Shown here piece by piece: positions 39,076-48,964 of a DNA stretch of 64,000 bases. The DNA comes from Metabacillus crassostreae (GTDB lineage Bacteria > Bacillota > Bacilli > Bacillales > Bacillaceae), in assembly GCF_016908395.1 (NCBI RefSeq), contig NZ_JAFBDU010000001.1:1116001-1180000 (forward strand), written 5' to 3'. Under the pieces are notes generated by a model. The model worked only from the letters and a program-made list of their open reading frames with translations. It had not been told where the DNA came from and made no database searches. The position numbers were made by a program, and so were the translations under genes. Each line of letters starts with the position of its first letter. The first letter of the stretch is position 1.

Positions 39076-39104
39076 AAGAAGGGAACACACAGCTGTGTTC
39101 CCTT
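39076..39104 (-). terminator. Intrinsic terminator after tsf
   Basis: AAGGGAACACA/TGTGTTCCCTT 11-bp stem (39079-39104), followed on the minus strand by CTTTTG. It lies 57 bp after the tsf stop. The plus-strand side has a better T run, so it may be bidirectional. Confidence 0.65.
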
Positions 39105-39160
39105 TTTACATTTTTAGCATCAAGTTTAAATATGTTGTATATTTTTCCGAAAAATGAAAG

Positions 39161-40042
39161 TTATTTTTTAACTTGGCTCATTACTTCTTCAGCAAAATTG
39201 TCTTGACGCTTTTCAATACCTTCTCCTACTTCGTAACGGATGAATGTATTTACAGTACCACCTTTTGATTCAACAAATTGCTTTACTTTTTGATCAGGAT
39301 TTTTAACAAAGCTTTGGTCTAATAAACAAATATCTTCAAAATACTTTCCTAAACGACCTTCAACCATTTTAGCTACGATATTTTCAGGTTTTCCTTCGTT
39401 AAGAGCTTGTTCAGTTAAGATTTTACGCTCATGCTCAGCTTCTTCAGCAGAAACTTGGTCACGAGAAACATATTTTGGGTTAACTGCAGCTATATGCATA
39501 GCAACATCTTTAGCAGCAGCTTCATCAGTAGTTCCTTCTAATAAAGTTAACACACCAATGCGTCCGCCCATGTGTAAGTATGCACCGAAAGAATCATTGT
39601 CTGTTTTAGAAACGATAGTGAAACGACGAAGAGTAATTTTCTCACCAATTTTTGCAATTGCAGAATTAATGTAATCAGCAACTGTTGTTCCATTATCCAT
39701 TGTTTCAGTTAAAGCTGCTTCAGCGTCAGCAGGCTTCTTAGCTAATAAGAAATCTGCTAATCCATTAATTAATTCTTTGAAACCTTCATTTTTTGCAACA
39801 AAGTCTGTTTCAGAGTTAACCTCTAAAATTACTGCCTCATTACCACTAACTTTAACTAGAGTAGAACCTTCAGCAGCAATACGATCAGCTTTTTTAGCTG
39901 CTTTTGCAATTCCTTTTTCACGAAGGTAATCAATTGCTTGATCTAAATCTCCATTTGTTTCAGTTAACGCTTTTTTACAATCCATCATTCCTGCGCCTGT
40001 TTTCTCACGTAATTCTTTTACCATTTGTGCAGTTACTGCCAT
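39161..40042 (-). CDS. tsf: Elongation factor Ts
   Basis: 293 residues, the B. subtilis length. Nucleotide exchange factor for EF-Tu. N-terminal UBA-like [32 protein letters not shown] and the EF-Tu contact motif [14 protein letters not shown] are clear. ATG at 40042 with AAGGAGG. It follows rpsB, separated by a terminator or attenuator. Confidence 0.97.
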   Translation of the reverse strand: MAVTAQMVKELREKTGAGMMDCKKALTETNGDLDQAIDYLREKGIAKAAKKADRIAAEGSTLVKVSGNEAVILEVNSETDFVAKNEGFKELINGLADFLLAKKPADAEAALTETMDNGTTVADYINSAIAKIGEKITLRRFTIVSKTDNDSFGAYLHMGGRIGVLTLLEGTTDEAAAKDVAMHIAAVNPKYVSRDQVSAEEAEHERKILTEQALNEGKPENIVAKMVEGRLGKYFEDICLLDQSFVKNPDQKVKQFVESKGGTVNTFIRYEVGEGIEKRQDNFAEEVMSQVKK

Positions 40043-40234
40043 AACGGTATTCCTCCTTAAAGTTCAATTAAATTTATTTAACACTTGTACATTAGCAAGG
40101 GATAACCAATATACATCATCTTCCTATTTGAAAGGTTAATGTAGTAGAAATCTCGCTATTGCTTTTCATATATTATATCCAAAACAATAGTTACTCAAAA
40201 AATGTTACCCTATAAAAATCATATGTAGCTTACT

Positions 40235-40277
40235 TTAAAAAAAGGTGATAAAAGGCTATTCCCCCTTATCACCTTTT
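40235..40277 (-). terminator. Terminator/attenuator between rpsB and tsf
   Basis: Perfect 12-bp stem AAAAGGTGATAA/TTATCACCTTTT (40240-40277) with a T-rich tail on the minus strand, 5 bp after the rpsB stop. Such a site commonly tunes S2 to EF-Ts ratios; readthrough into tsf is inferred. Confidence 0.8.
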
Positions 40278-40282
40278 GCACA

Positions 40283-41107
<825 letters not shown>

Positions 41108-41113
41108 AAAATT

Positions 41114-41142
41114 AATATACCATATCGAAATATGACAATCAA
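41114..41142 (-). promoter_or_regulatory. Sigma-A type promoter of rpsB-tsf
   Basis: Minus strand TTGATT (41137-41142), 17 bp, TATATT (41114-41119). It lies between the swrB stop and rpsB. Confidence 0.65.
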
Positions 41143-41199
41143 GGTTTAAGTGAAACTTCTTTTGTAATTAATTGTCGATAAGAGGTTGTCTTCTTCAAA

Positions 41200-41748
41200 T
41201 TATTGACGAAATTTTAAGATAAGCTCAATCTCAGTTTTTCCTTTATTAAATTTTCTGGCAATCTGTTCTATACTATAGCCATTTTCATAAAGATTTATAG
41301 CCTCGATTTCAAATGGTAATGTATCTGTTTCAGTTAGTGATGATTCACTTATTTCAATCGTATCTTTTACTTCTTCTATTTGACTTAGATGCTTCGGTAG
41401 AGCCTCATCCTCATTCTCTTCTGGTTTACTTTGTTTCACCTTATCGAGGTCATAACTATTGGCTTTAACTGCTATGTTATTTACTTTGGCATTCTCGCTA
41501 TCCTTTTGAACTATTTCCTGAGAAGACAATGCAGAATTGTTCGATAATTGATCTATTAATCGATCATTTTCATCTTTCATCTCAATTAAAAAGCTAGTCA
41601 TCGAAGTTTCTGTATCTTCTAGAATTTCCCTTTGGCTATCTGTTAAACTTTTCATTGTAGAATATTTCATATAGAGAACCACAATAAAATAAAAAGCTAC
41701 TACATGAAGTAGTAAACTTATCAAAATTAATATAGTCGTAATAAACAT
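41200..41748 (-). CDS. swrB: Swarming motility protein SwrB-like (YlxL, DUF6115)
   Basis: 182 residues (167 in B. subtilis). One N-terminal membrane helix (about residues 3-25), a short coiled region, an acidic Ser/Lys-rich linker, and a conserved C-terminal helix-turn-helix-like end: AINLYENGYSIEQIARKFNKGKTEIELILKFRQ. SwrB promotes flagellar type III export at the basal body. The ATG is immediately preceded by GAGAGG with no spacing; an ATT two codons later would have 6-nt spacing, so the exact start is open. Last gene of the fla/che operon, downstream of sigD. Confidence 0.87.
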   Translation of the reverse strand: MFITTILILISLLLHVVAFYFIVVLYMKYSTMKSLTDSQREILEDTETSMTSFLIEMKDENDRLIDQLSNNSALSSQEIVQKDSENAKVNNIAVKANSYDLDKVKQSKPEENEDEALPKHLSQIEEVKDTIEISESSLTETDTLPFEIEAINLYENGYSIEQIARKFNKGKTEIELILKFRQ

Positions 41749-41754
41749 CCTCTC

Positions 41755-42036
41755 TTATCCAAAAAAATCTATGTTTTTACCTTTGTAAGGATGATCGGGA
41801 TTCTCTTCTTCTATTTGTTCCTCTTTATTTCTTCTTTCATCTTTACTTTGATGATTAGATTGCTCCTTCTTTAAGAGCAATTTTGCACTTTCATCATTCT
41901 CTTGAACTTGGGTTCTCTGCAATTCTACTTGTTTTTGAAGAGAATTTGCAAGCTGGTCTTGGCTTATTTGACCTCTTTGGTTTAATTGCTCCTGTATCTT
42001 TCCAGCATCATGTGTACGAGGCAGAGCAATTTGCAT
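41755..42036 (-). CDS. Small charged protein of unknown function between sigD and swrB
   Basis: 93 residues from the ATG, or 101 if translation starts at the ATT at 42060. Reads MQIALPRTHDAGKIQEQLNQ, then a Gln/Lys/Glu-rich probable coiled coil (about 25-75), and ends NPDHPYKGKNIDFFG. Small charged proteins with a similar GK.ID-type C-terminus occur in flagellar operons of other Firmicutes, but I do not recognise a named family. No membrane segment. The ATG lacks a Shine-Dalgarno sequence; AAAGGGTG lies 6 nt before the ATT. The gene ends 6 bp before swrB, so it is probably cotranscribed with it. Confidence 0.72.
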   Translation of the reverse strand: MQIALPRTHDAGKIQEQLNQRGQISQDQLANSLQKQVELQRTQVQENDESAKLLLKKEQSNHQSKDERRNKEEQIEEENPDHPYKGKNIDFFG

Positions 42037-42211
42037 TTCAATACTTTTGAAACTCAGAATGAATCACACCCTTTTGTCTCTGTATGTCCATACTCATTCT
42101 TTATATCTTGGTGTTATTTATATTGTCCTGGTGTTTAGCAAACAATGGTACCTACATAAGATTAAATGATCCTAGTAAACTATTCGTTTGTTTTTTGCAT
42201 GTAGTTTTATA

Positions 42212-42979
42212 CTAATGAACAACATTTTCAAGTATTTTTCTTAACTTAAATAGCGCCTTCGAATGGATTTGTGAAATTCTAGAGGTTGATAAATTCATCA
42301 CTTGACCAATTTCAGTTAGTGTTAATTCTTCTTTATAGAAAAAGCTAATAACTAATTGTTCTTTTTCACTTAACTGAGTAATCACTTCTGACAATTTTTC
42401 AATTAATTCTTCTTTAATTAATTTTTCATCTGGCGTTTCTTGGTTATCATCCTTAATAGTAAATCCTAATGTTTCACCGTCATCCTGATCAAACATTTGA
42501 TCATCTATTGACAAAACATTAGCAAAAAAACCTTCATTTATAACATTAACAACTTCACCTTCGGATAAACCTAGTTCAGTTGCAATTTCTTGTGGAGTTA
42601 CATTTCTCATATGCCTTTGTTCAAGCTTAACAATGGTTGCTTCAACCTTTTTTGCTCTTTCACGAGAGCTTCTAGGTAGCCAATCCTCTTTACGAAGACC
42701 ATCAATAATCGCTCCTCTTACTCTAAAAGAAGCATAGGTATCAAATTTAAGGTCACGATTTGGATCAAATTTCTCTAAAGCATCGTATAGCCCAAATAAA
42801 CCCAGGCTCATTAAATCGTCCTTGTTAACACTTTTGGGAAGACCTACAGAAATCCGTTGAACATGATAAGAAACAAGGGGCATATACTTTTTTATTAGAA
42901 CATCACCTGCATAAGAGTCACGAACATCTATCCATTTTTGCCATATTGCTTGTTCTTCAGTTAAAGTTATTTGTGACAT
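42212..42979 (-). CDS. sigD: RNA polymerase sigma factor SigD (FliA family)
   Basis: 255 residues from ATG at 42979 (254 in B. subtilis). Directs late flagellar, chemotaxis and autolysin genes and is held by FlgM. Region 2 has YMPLVSYHVQRISVGLPKSVNKDDLMSLGLFGLYDALEKFDP and FDTYASFRVRGAIIDGLRKEDWLPRSSRE. Region 3 follows, then region 4 with LTEIGQVMNLSTSRISQIHSKALFKLR. GAGGGGG lies 6 nt upstream; the longer in-frame start MMRGIE overlaps that site. A perfect 11-bp hairpin lies between cheD and sigD. Confidence 0.97.
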   Translation of the reverse strand: MSQITLTEEQAIWQKWIDVRDSYAGDVLIKKYMPLVSYHVQRISVGLPKSVNKDDLMSLGLFGLYDALEKFDPNRDLKFDTYASFRVRGAIIDGLRKEDWLPRSSRERAKKVEATIVKLEQRHMRNVTPQEIATELGLSEGEVVNVINEGFFANVLSIDDQMFDQDDGETLGFTIKDDNQETPDEKLIKEELIEKLSEVITQLSEKEQLVISFFYKEELTLTEIGQVMNLSTSRISQIHSKALFKLRKILENVVH

Positions 42980-43012
42980 TTCAATCCCCCTCATCATGAT
43001 TTTTTAAATTTA

Positions 43013-43057
43013 TTGGCTATGTTATAAACTGCTATTAAATGTGATAAACATAGCCAA
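43013..43057. repeat. 45-bp palindrome with MITE-type ends between cheD and sigD
   Basis: TTGGCTATGTT (43013-43023) and AACATAGCCAA (43047-43057) form a perfect 11-bp inverted repeat, starting 4 nt after the cheD stop. GGCTATGTTA is identical to the first ten bases of the MITE ends at 12246 and 20640. Flanking octamers AATTTATT and AACCTATT agree at 6 of 8 positions. It may be a deletion remnant of an element. As RNA it would form a hairpin just before the sigD ribosome binding site region, without a T run. Confidence 0.6.
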
Positions 43058-43061
43058 CCTA

Positions 43062-43562
43062 TTAAATCACTTTTGTACCTTGATTGACTGTTCGAATCAT
43101 TAATTCACATGTTGCCGGATTAAATTCAATAGTACGACCACTATTTCCTCCAACGTCTTCGCTCAGAAGATGAATATGGTTAGAGTGTAGAATTTTTTTT
43201 ATAGCTTCGACATTTCTTGGCCCTATCCTCATCATGTCACTAGCAGATTGGAATTGGAACATCTGAGCTCCTCCAGCCATTTTAGCTTGAAGAGACCTTA
43301 CTTTTGCTCCAGCATCAGCTAACTGACTAATTAACAATGGAATAGCAGTATCTGCATACTTAGCATGATTAAAATCGTTCTTATTAGCAAGTGAAGAATC
43401 AGGTAGCATAATATGAGCTAAACCGCCAATTTTATTAATTTTGTCAAATAAAATAAGACCTACACAAGAACCTAATCCTGATGTGCGGATATGATTTGGC
43501 ATTTTCACTACATTTAAATCTGCGATACCTACTTTAATTATCTCTAATGATTCAAGCTTCAT
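43062..43562 (-). CDS. cheD: Chemoreceptor glutamine deamidase CheD
   Basis: 166 residues (166 in B. subtilis). Deamidates receptor glutamines and regulates CheC in the Bacillus adaptation system. The catalytic Cys is in RTSGLGSCVGLILFD, the His in GLAHIMLPDS, and the Thr in the C-terminal GGNSGRTIEF. ATG at 43562 overlaps the end of cheC by 11 nt, so they are coupled. It is followed closely by a hairpin and sigD. Confidence 0.96.
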   Translation of the reverse strand: MKLESLEIIKVGIADLNVVKMPNHIRTSGLGSCVGLILFDKINKIGGLAHIMLPDSSLANKNDFNHAKYADTAIPLLISQLADAGAKVRSLQAKMAGGAQMFQFQSASDMMRIGPRNVEAIKKILHSNHIHLLSEDVGGNSGRTIEFNPATCELMIRTVNQGTKVI

Positions 43563-44196
43563 TTGTTACACCCAGTGCTTTGAATAATTTATCAAATGAA
43601 TCGGGATCTGGTAGAAGGAAGAAATGACCTTTTACTAGATCACTTTCAAGCTGATCTTCTTCTTTTATAACCGTGTCAATTATTATTGCATAATCACTGA
43701 CATGAGATAATTCAATTAATCCGTGACTAATAACAGCCCCAAACATGTCAACAGTAAATGCAGGTACAGAAGGATATATAGTGAGATTCGTTAGATCAGA
43801 CAATGAAGAAAGATATGATCCCGTTAGAATATTTCCTAGTTCTTGAAATGCTGATAATCCTAGTTCATTTTCACTTGATTGTGACGAAAATGAGAAGCTT
43901 GGATCCATAATCAACTGTTGAATAAAACTTTCTGCTTGTTCAATGCTTAGAACAAAAAAGAGAGAACCAGGTATATCTCCTTCCATTCTTAAAAACACAC
44001 TGGCAATAACAACATCAGGTCCACCCAAACGTTCCATTAATTCATTAAAGGAAACCACTTTTACATCAGGTACATTCATATCAATTTTTTTATTTAATAG
44101 TTTCGAAAGAGATGTAGCAGAGTGACCTGCTCCAATATTACCAACCTCTTTTAAAATATCTAAATGTTCAGGCGATATACCTCCGATAAAATCCAT
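43552..44196 (-). CDS. cheC: CheY-P phosphatase CheC
   Basis: 214 residues (209 in B. subtilis). Dephosphorylates CheY-P and binds CheD. Both phosphatase helices are visible: HLDILKEVGNIGAGHSATSLSKLL with E..N near residue 15, and SAFQELGNILTGSYLSSL with the second E..N near residue 120. ATG at 44196. It follows cheW by 10 bp and overlaps cheD. Confidence 0.95.
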   Translation of the reverse strand: MDFIGGISPEHLDILKEVGNIGAGHSATSLSKLLNKKIDMNVPDVKVVSFNELMERLGGPDVVIASVFLRMEGDIPGSLFFVLSIEQAESFIQQLIMDPSFSFSSQSSENELGLSAFQELGNILTGSYLSSLSDLTNLTIYPSVPAFTVDMFGAVISHGLIELSHVSDYAIIIDTVIKEEDQLESDLVKGHFFLLPDPDSFDKLFKALGVTNEA

Positions 44197-44206
44197 ACAT
44201 TAACTC

Positions 44207-44671
44207 CTATACACTTAGCTTAGAAGACACATTTTCCGCTTTTAACACCTGTGCTAAGTCAATCATTACAATTAATCTTTTATCTAATTTTGCTACACCC
44301 TGGATATACTCCGCCTGCACAGACCCTACTACTTCAGGTGCTGGCTCTATTAAATCTTGATTAATATCAATAACATCATTTGCAGCATCCACTATAAATC
44401 CAACTTCAATATCTTCCCTTGAAACAATGATCATTCTAGTACTATCAGAGTTCTCAACTTCTTCAAGATCAAAACGTCTACGTAAGTCAATTATTGGTGT
44501 AACAACACCTCGTAAATTAATAACTCCTTTAATATAAGAAGATGTTTTTGGAACTCTCGTTATATGTTGGACTTTTTCAATTGATCGAACTTGTTCAACA
44601 GGAATACCATATTCCTCATCCTTTAATTGAAAAACAATAACTTTTACATCATTTGATTGAAATTCACTCAT
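44207..44671 (-). CDS. cheW: Chemotaxis coupling protein CheW
   Basis: 154 residues (156 in B. subtilis). Scaffold linking receptors to CheA. VIVFQLKDEEYGIPVEQVRSIEKV, ITRVPKTSSYIKGVINLRGVVTPIIDLRRRF and FIVDAANDVIDI are CheW signatures. ATG at 44671 with AAGGGG. Preceded by an unusually long 176-bp gap after cheA that contains two inverted repeats. Confidence 0.96.
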   Translation of the reverse strand: MSEFQSNDVKVIVFQLKDEEYGIPVEQVRSIEKVQHITRVPKTSSYIKGVINLRGVVTPIIDLRRRFDLEEVENSDSTRMIIVSREDIEVGFIVDAANDVIDINQDLIEPAPEVVGSVQAEYIQGVAKLDKRLIVMIDLAQVLKAENVSSKLSV

Positions 44672-44754
44672 CTTATAAACCCCTTTCTAATAAGCACTTC
44701 TATTTGTTAAAACAAATAGTTAATTATTTCTATACTATTATTCAATTGACCGTT

Positions 44755-44801
44755 GTTCCTATTATCTAATTTTCATTGTTAAATAATCTTATAATAGGAA
44801 C
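44755..44801 (-). promoter_or_regulatory. Hairpin in the cheA-cheW gap
   Basis: GTTCCTATTAT (44755-44765) and ATAATAGGAAC (44791-44801) are perfect 11-bp inverted repeats with a 25-nt loop. No T run follows directly on the minus strand. A second palindrome, TATTTGTT-AA-AACAAATA, lies at 44701-44718 nearer cheW. Confidence 0.5.
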
Positions 44802-44847
44802 CTCAAATCAATTTATCTATTAAGTTCTTTCCTTCTTAAAAAGTTGC

Positions 44848-46896
44848 TTATTTAATTAATGAATTACAGTCTACAATTAATGCGACTTGTCCATCACCTA
44901 GAATTGTTGCTCCAGAGATAGCGAAAACGGAATTTAAATAGTTTCCAAGTGACTTTAGTACAATTTCCTGTTGACCAATGAAAGAGTCAACAACTAAAGC
45001 GGCCATTTTTTCTCCTTTACGGACAATTATTAATGAAACAAAGTCTTCATTCTTCACAGTATCTGCCATTTCAAATACCTCTGATAAAAAGACTAACGGT
45101 ACTATTTTCCCTCTAAAATCAATTACCTTTTGATTATGAGCATGAAGAATTTCTTCTTTTTTAATAACGGCAGTTTCAATAATAGAAGATAAAGGTATAG
45201 CATATTTTTCATTTTGTAGTTCTACTAACATGACTGAAATAATAGATAAAGTTAATGGTAGTTGAATTGAAAATAGTGAACCTTTTCCTTCTTGAGCATC
45301 AATATCCACTGTCCCACCAAGTGATTCTATTGTACTCTTAACAACATCTAACCCTACACCTCGACCAGATATATCAGAAATTTTATCAGCTGTAGAGAAG
45401 CCTGAAGCTAATATAAGCTCATAAACCTGTTTATCAGTCAATGTAGAAGCAACCTGAGGTGTAACAATTCCTCGATCGATTGCTTTATTTAACACTCGTT
45501 CTCTGCTTATCCCTGCACCATCATCTTCAATCTCAATAAAGACATGGTTTCCGCTATGATATGCTCTTAAAACAACATTTCCTTCTTCAGGCTTACCATT
45601 TTTCATTCGAACATCTGGCATCTCAACGCCATGATCTATTGCATTTCTTAACAGATGAACAAGTGGATCACCAATTTCATCTATTACTGTTCTATCCAAT
45701 TCTGTCTCAGCACCGACAATTTCAAGATTAATTTTCTTATTTAAATCTTTTGCTAATTGTCTAATCATTCTTGGGAAGCGATTGAATACTGTTTCAACAG
45801 GTACCATTCTCATATTTAAGATGATATTTTGAAGATCTCCTGAAATTCGAGACATTCTTTCTACCGTTTCATCTAATTCATTATTATTTAGTTCTTTTGA
45901 TATTGACTCTAATCTACCACGATCTATAACTAGCTCTTCAAAAAGGTTCATCAGAATATCTAAACGTTCAATATTAACACGAATTGTTTTAGAGCTTGTG
46001 GCAGCTGCTGCAACCTGCTTTGAGGCTGTTTTCACTTCTTGTTCTTGAACCTTAGTTGAGTTGGTGTCATTAAGAATTACTTCATTTTCCTGAGTTGAAG
46101 ATTGTGACTGATTTTGAGTTTGATTATTTCTTGAAGTGTCAATGATGTGTACCTGGACATCTTCAATTTCTGAAACCTTCATCACTTTATTTTTGATATC
46201 ATCACTAGATTCCTTTGTAACAAAAGCGACTGTAAACTTAGAATCAAACTTCTCCTCTTCTAGTAAATCTACTGATGGTATTGATTTAATTACTTCTCCA
46301 GAGTTCTCAAGTATTTCAAATACCATGAAAACCCTAGCAGCTTTTAACAAGCAATCCTCTCTAAGAGTGATCGTCAATTCATATGCATGAAACCCTTGTT
46401 CTTTAGATTGGTTAATAACTGTATATTCGAAATCATCATAGTCTTCAATTACTCTACTAGATTGGTTAAGTTCATTTGTTACAACAGCTTCTGGTGCTGA
46501 TTCAGAAGTTAAATCCTCACCCTTTTCTATTTTTTTAAGTAGCTCAACTACCTTTGATACATCCTTCTTACCATCTCCACCTTCAGCAATCGAGAATACC
46601 ATTTCCTCTAGGTCATCTACTGAAGCAAATACAACATCTAAGATATCGGCATTGACAGATAGTTTTTCATTTCTTATTAAATCAAGTACGTTTTCCATTT
46701 GATGTGTAAGACTTGCTAAATCTTCATAACCCATTGTTGCACTCATACCTTTTAGAGTATGGGCTGAACGAAAGATATCATTAACAATAGAGATGTCACT
46801 AGGGTTCTTCTCCAACTCTAGTAATTTTTCATTACAAGCTTGTAAGTGCTCTTTGCTTTCTTCTATAAATACTTCTAAGTACTGGTTCATTTCCAT
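44848..46896 (-). CDS. cheA: Chemotaxis histidine kinase CheA
   Basis: 682 residues from ATG at 46896 (672 in B. subtilis). P1 phosphotransfer domain with His46 in SAHTLKGMSATMGY. P2 CheY-binding domain (about 150-265), linker, P3 dimerisation (about 310-375) starting KTIRVNIERLDILMNLFEELVIDRGRL. P4 kinase (about 375-560) with LLRNAIDHGVE, GAGIS, and GRGVGLDVVKSTIESLGG. P5 CheW-like domain at the C-terminus. AAGGGGTG is 8 nt upstream; a longer upstream frame lacks similarity. It phosphorylates CheY and CheB. Confidence 0.97.
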   Translation of the reverse strand: MEMNQYLEVFIEESKEHLQACNEKLLELEKNPSDISIVNDIFRSAHTLKGMSATMGYEDLASLTHQMENVLDLIRNEKLSVNADILDVVFASVDDLEEMVFSIAEGGDGKKDVSKVVELLKKIEKGEDLTSESAPEAVVTNELNQSSRVIEDYDDFEYTVINQSKEQGFHAYELTITLREDCLLKAARVFMVFEILENSGEVIKSIPSVDLLEEEKFDSKFTVAFVTKESSDDIKNKVMKVSEIEDVQVHIIDTSRNNQTQNQSQSSTQENEVILNDTNSTKVQEQEVKTASKQVAAAATSSKTIRVNIERLDILMNLFEELVIDRGRLESISKELNNNELDETVERMSRISGDLQNIILNMRMVPVETVFNRFPRMIRQLAKDLNKKINLEIVGAETELDRTVIDEIGDPLVHLLRNAIDHGVEMPDVRMKNGKPEEGNVVLRAYHSGNHVFIEIEDDGAGISRERVLNKAIDRGIVTPQVASTLTDKQVYELILASGFSTADKISDISGRGVGLDVVKSTIESLGGTVDIDAQEGKGSLFSIQLPLTLSIISVMLVELQNEKYAIPLSSIIETAVIKKEEILHAHNQKVIDFRGKIVPLVFLSEVFEMADTVKNEDFVSLIIVRKGEKMAALVVDSFIGQQEIVLKSLGNYLNSVFAISGATILGDGQVALIVDCNSLIK

Positions 46897-46993
46897 TAAG
46901 GTACACCCCTTAGTTTCGTCTGTTGTTAATTGTAAAATCAAATTAAAACACTGCTTAATGCACATTAAAGTATAAATACTTAACAGCTTTTTA

Positions 46994-48088
46994 TTAATTC
47001 TCTAGAAAATCCACAATAGCTGCTGCAATATTTTGAACATCCTCTACTTTATCAACAAAAGTTGTGCCAACAGCAGCTTTAGGCATTCCATAAACAATAG
47101 ATGTTTGTTCAGATTCTGATATTGCTTTCACGTGACCTGTATTTTTAAGCTTTTTTAATCCATCAGAACCATCTGCTCCCATACCTGTCATAATTACAGC
47201 GATTTTATTATAATCAGGGATTTCAGAAATGGATTCGAACATAACATCTACAGAAGGTCGATGACCGTTTCTTATATCAGATTGATCGATTTTAATTGTT
47301 AAAGAAGTTCCTGATTTTATAACCTTTAAGTGGGAGCCACCAGGCGCAATATAAGCAGTTCCATTCTTAACGACTTCTCCATTTACAGCTTCTTTAACTG
47401 TTATTAACGAAACTGTATTTAAGCGATTAGCTAAAGATAACGTAAATCCTGGAGGCATATGCTGTACAATAAATATTGGAGCATTAATATCTGCAGGTAT
47501 TTTCGGTAACACTTGCTGTAGTGCTCTGGGCCCACCTGTTGATGTACCAATACAAACCAATGATTTATTTTTAGAGATTTTGTCGATAAACTTTGGTCTT
47601 TCTTTACTCTTTGAGTCTATTTTACTATATTCTTGTTGCATTTTGGGATATTTTTTCGAATTTTGTTGTTGTAATGAATTAGGTATATTAGCTCTTTTTG
47701 CCAATTTAACTTTTTCAATTAGATCCTCTTTCACTTTATATAGATCTAATGAAATAGCACCCGAGGGTTTAGCAATAAAATCAAAGGCACCATACTGTAA
47801 TGACAGGATTGTATTTTCTGCCCCTTCTTTTGTTGTACTAGATAGCATAATGACAGGTCTTGGGAACTGTTTCATAATATCCTTTAAAGCCTCTAGACCA
47901 TTTTTAACGGGCATTTCTACATCTAGTGTTACTACATCTGGATTTAATTCCTTAATTTTTATTAAAGCATCTTCACCATTCCTAGCTACACCAACAACTT
48001 CTATATTTTCATCCTCATTTAGAAAATCAGTAATTAGTTTTCTCATAAAAGCTGAATCATCTACAACAAGTACACGTATTTTTACCAT
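46994..48088 (-). CDS. cheB: Chemotaxis response regulator methylesterase CheB
   Basis: 364 residues (357 in B. subtilis). Removes methyl groups from receptors and deamidates glutamines. Receiver domain with phosphoacceptor Asp56 in TLDVEMPVKNG. Catalytic domain (about 175-364) with the Ser in CIGTSTGGPRALQQVL, the His in IVQHMPPGF and the Asp in MTGMGADGSDGL. The ATG overlaps the flhG stop by one base (TAATG). Confidence 0.97.
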   Translation of the reverse strand: MVKIRVLVVDDSAFMRKLITDFLNEDENIEVVGVARNGEDALIKIKELNPDVVTLDVEMPVKNGLEALKDIMKQFPRPVIMLSSTTKEGAENTILSLQYGAFDFIAKPSGAISLDLYKVKEDLIEKVKLAKRANIPNSLQQQNSKKYPKMQQEYSKIDSKSKERPKFIDKISKNKSLVCIGTSTGGPRALQQVLPKIPADINAPIFIVQHMPPGFTLSLANRLNTVSLITVKEAVNGEVVKNGTAYIAPGGSHLKVIKSGTSLTIKIDQSDIRNGHRPSVDVMFESISEIPDYNKIAVIMTGMGADGSDGLKKLKNTGHVKAISESEQTSIVYGMPKAAVGTTFVDKVEDVQNIAAAIVDFLEN

Positions 48089-48960
48089 TATATTTGCCTA
48101 CCTTTCATGAAGAAACTCTTTAATTTCGATATAAAAGGTGTTGATTCTGGTATTTCTTCATCTTTATGACTTCTAGTCAAAAAGTCCTTAGAAATTGATA
48201 AAAGTGCTTTGCTTGCTTTGCAGCTCGGCTGATATAAAAGAACTGGTTGTTGATCTATAACAGCTTTCATTATTGAAGAATCATCAGGTATAACTCCTAA
48301 TAAAGTAATTTCACGGTTTAAGAACTGTTTCATTGTTTGAAACAATCTTTGAAAGGTTTGATCACCAACTTTATTGTTAAACGCACGATTTACAACAATG
48401 GAAAAAGGCATTGTTTGGTGATTTACACAAATATTCTTAATAGCTGAATAAGCATCTGTCATAGAAGTCGGTTCTGGTGTTGTTATGACAATAATTTCAT
48501 CAACAGATAATATAAACCTTAAGCTATCTTCTGAGATGCCGGCCCCCATATCGAAGATTATAAAATCGTATGCTTTAAAGAGATAATCTAACTCATTTAA
48601 GAACAGGTGAAACCTTTCTTCATTCATTTTAAAAATATCACCTAAACCTGTACCACCTGATATATAATCTAGACCATTTGGACCATGAGAAATGATATCA
48701 ACTAATGAAAGATTTCCTCGAAAAAAGTCAACAATTGAATGATTTGAGCTTTCACCAATAAGGATGTCAATATTCCCCATACCTATATCTAAATCAAATA
48801 ATAAAACTCTTTTATTTTCTTTTTGTAATGCTAAGGAGAAATTAAGAGAAAAATTTGATTTCCCAACTCCTCCTTTTCCACTCATAACAGCAATCGATTT
48901 AGCTCGAAGCTTTAAACTTTTTAATCGTTCTCTTAAACGTTCTGCTTGATCATTCGCCAT
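48088..48960 (-). CDS. flhG: Flagellar number regulator FlhG (YlxH, MinD-like ATPase)
   Basis: 290 residues (298 in B. subtilis). MinD/ParA-family ATPase that, with FlhF, controls placement and number of flagella. The N-terminus carries QAERLRERL, the DQAxxLR-type motif known to stimulate FlhF. Deviant Walker A is SGKGGVGKSNFSLNFS near residue 27; Walker B is VLLFDLDIGMGNIDI and the A' region is DFIIFDMGAG. A C-terminal amphipathic helix ends SKLKSFFMKGRQI. It lies 4 bp after flhF. Confidence 0.95.
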   Translation of the reverse strand: MANDQAERLRERLKSLKLRAKSIAVMSGKGGVGKSNFSLNFSLALQKENKRVLLFDLDIGMGNIDILIGESSNHSIVDFFRGNLSLVDIISHGPNGLDYISGGTGLGDIFKMNEERFHLFLNELDYLFKAYDFIIFDMGAGISEDSLRFILSVDEIIVITTPEPTSMTDAYSAIKNICVNHQTMPFSIVVNRAFNNKVGDQTFQRLFQTMKQFLNREITLLGVIPDDSSIMKAVIDQQPVLLYQPSCKASKALLSISKDFLTRSHKDEEIPESTPFISKLKSFFMKGRQI

Positions 48961-48964
48961 ATGA

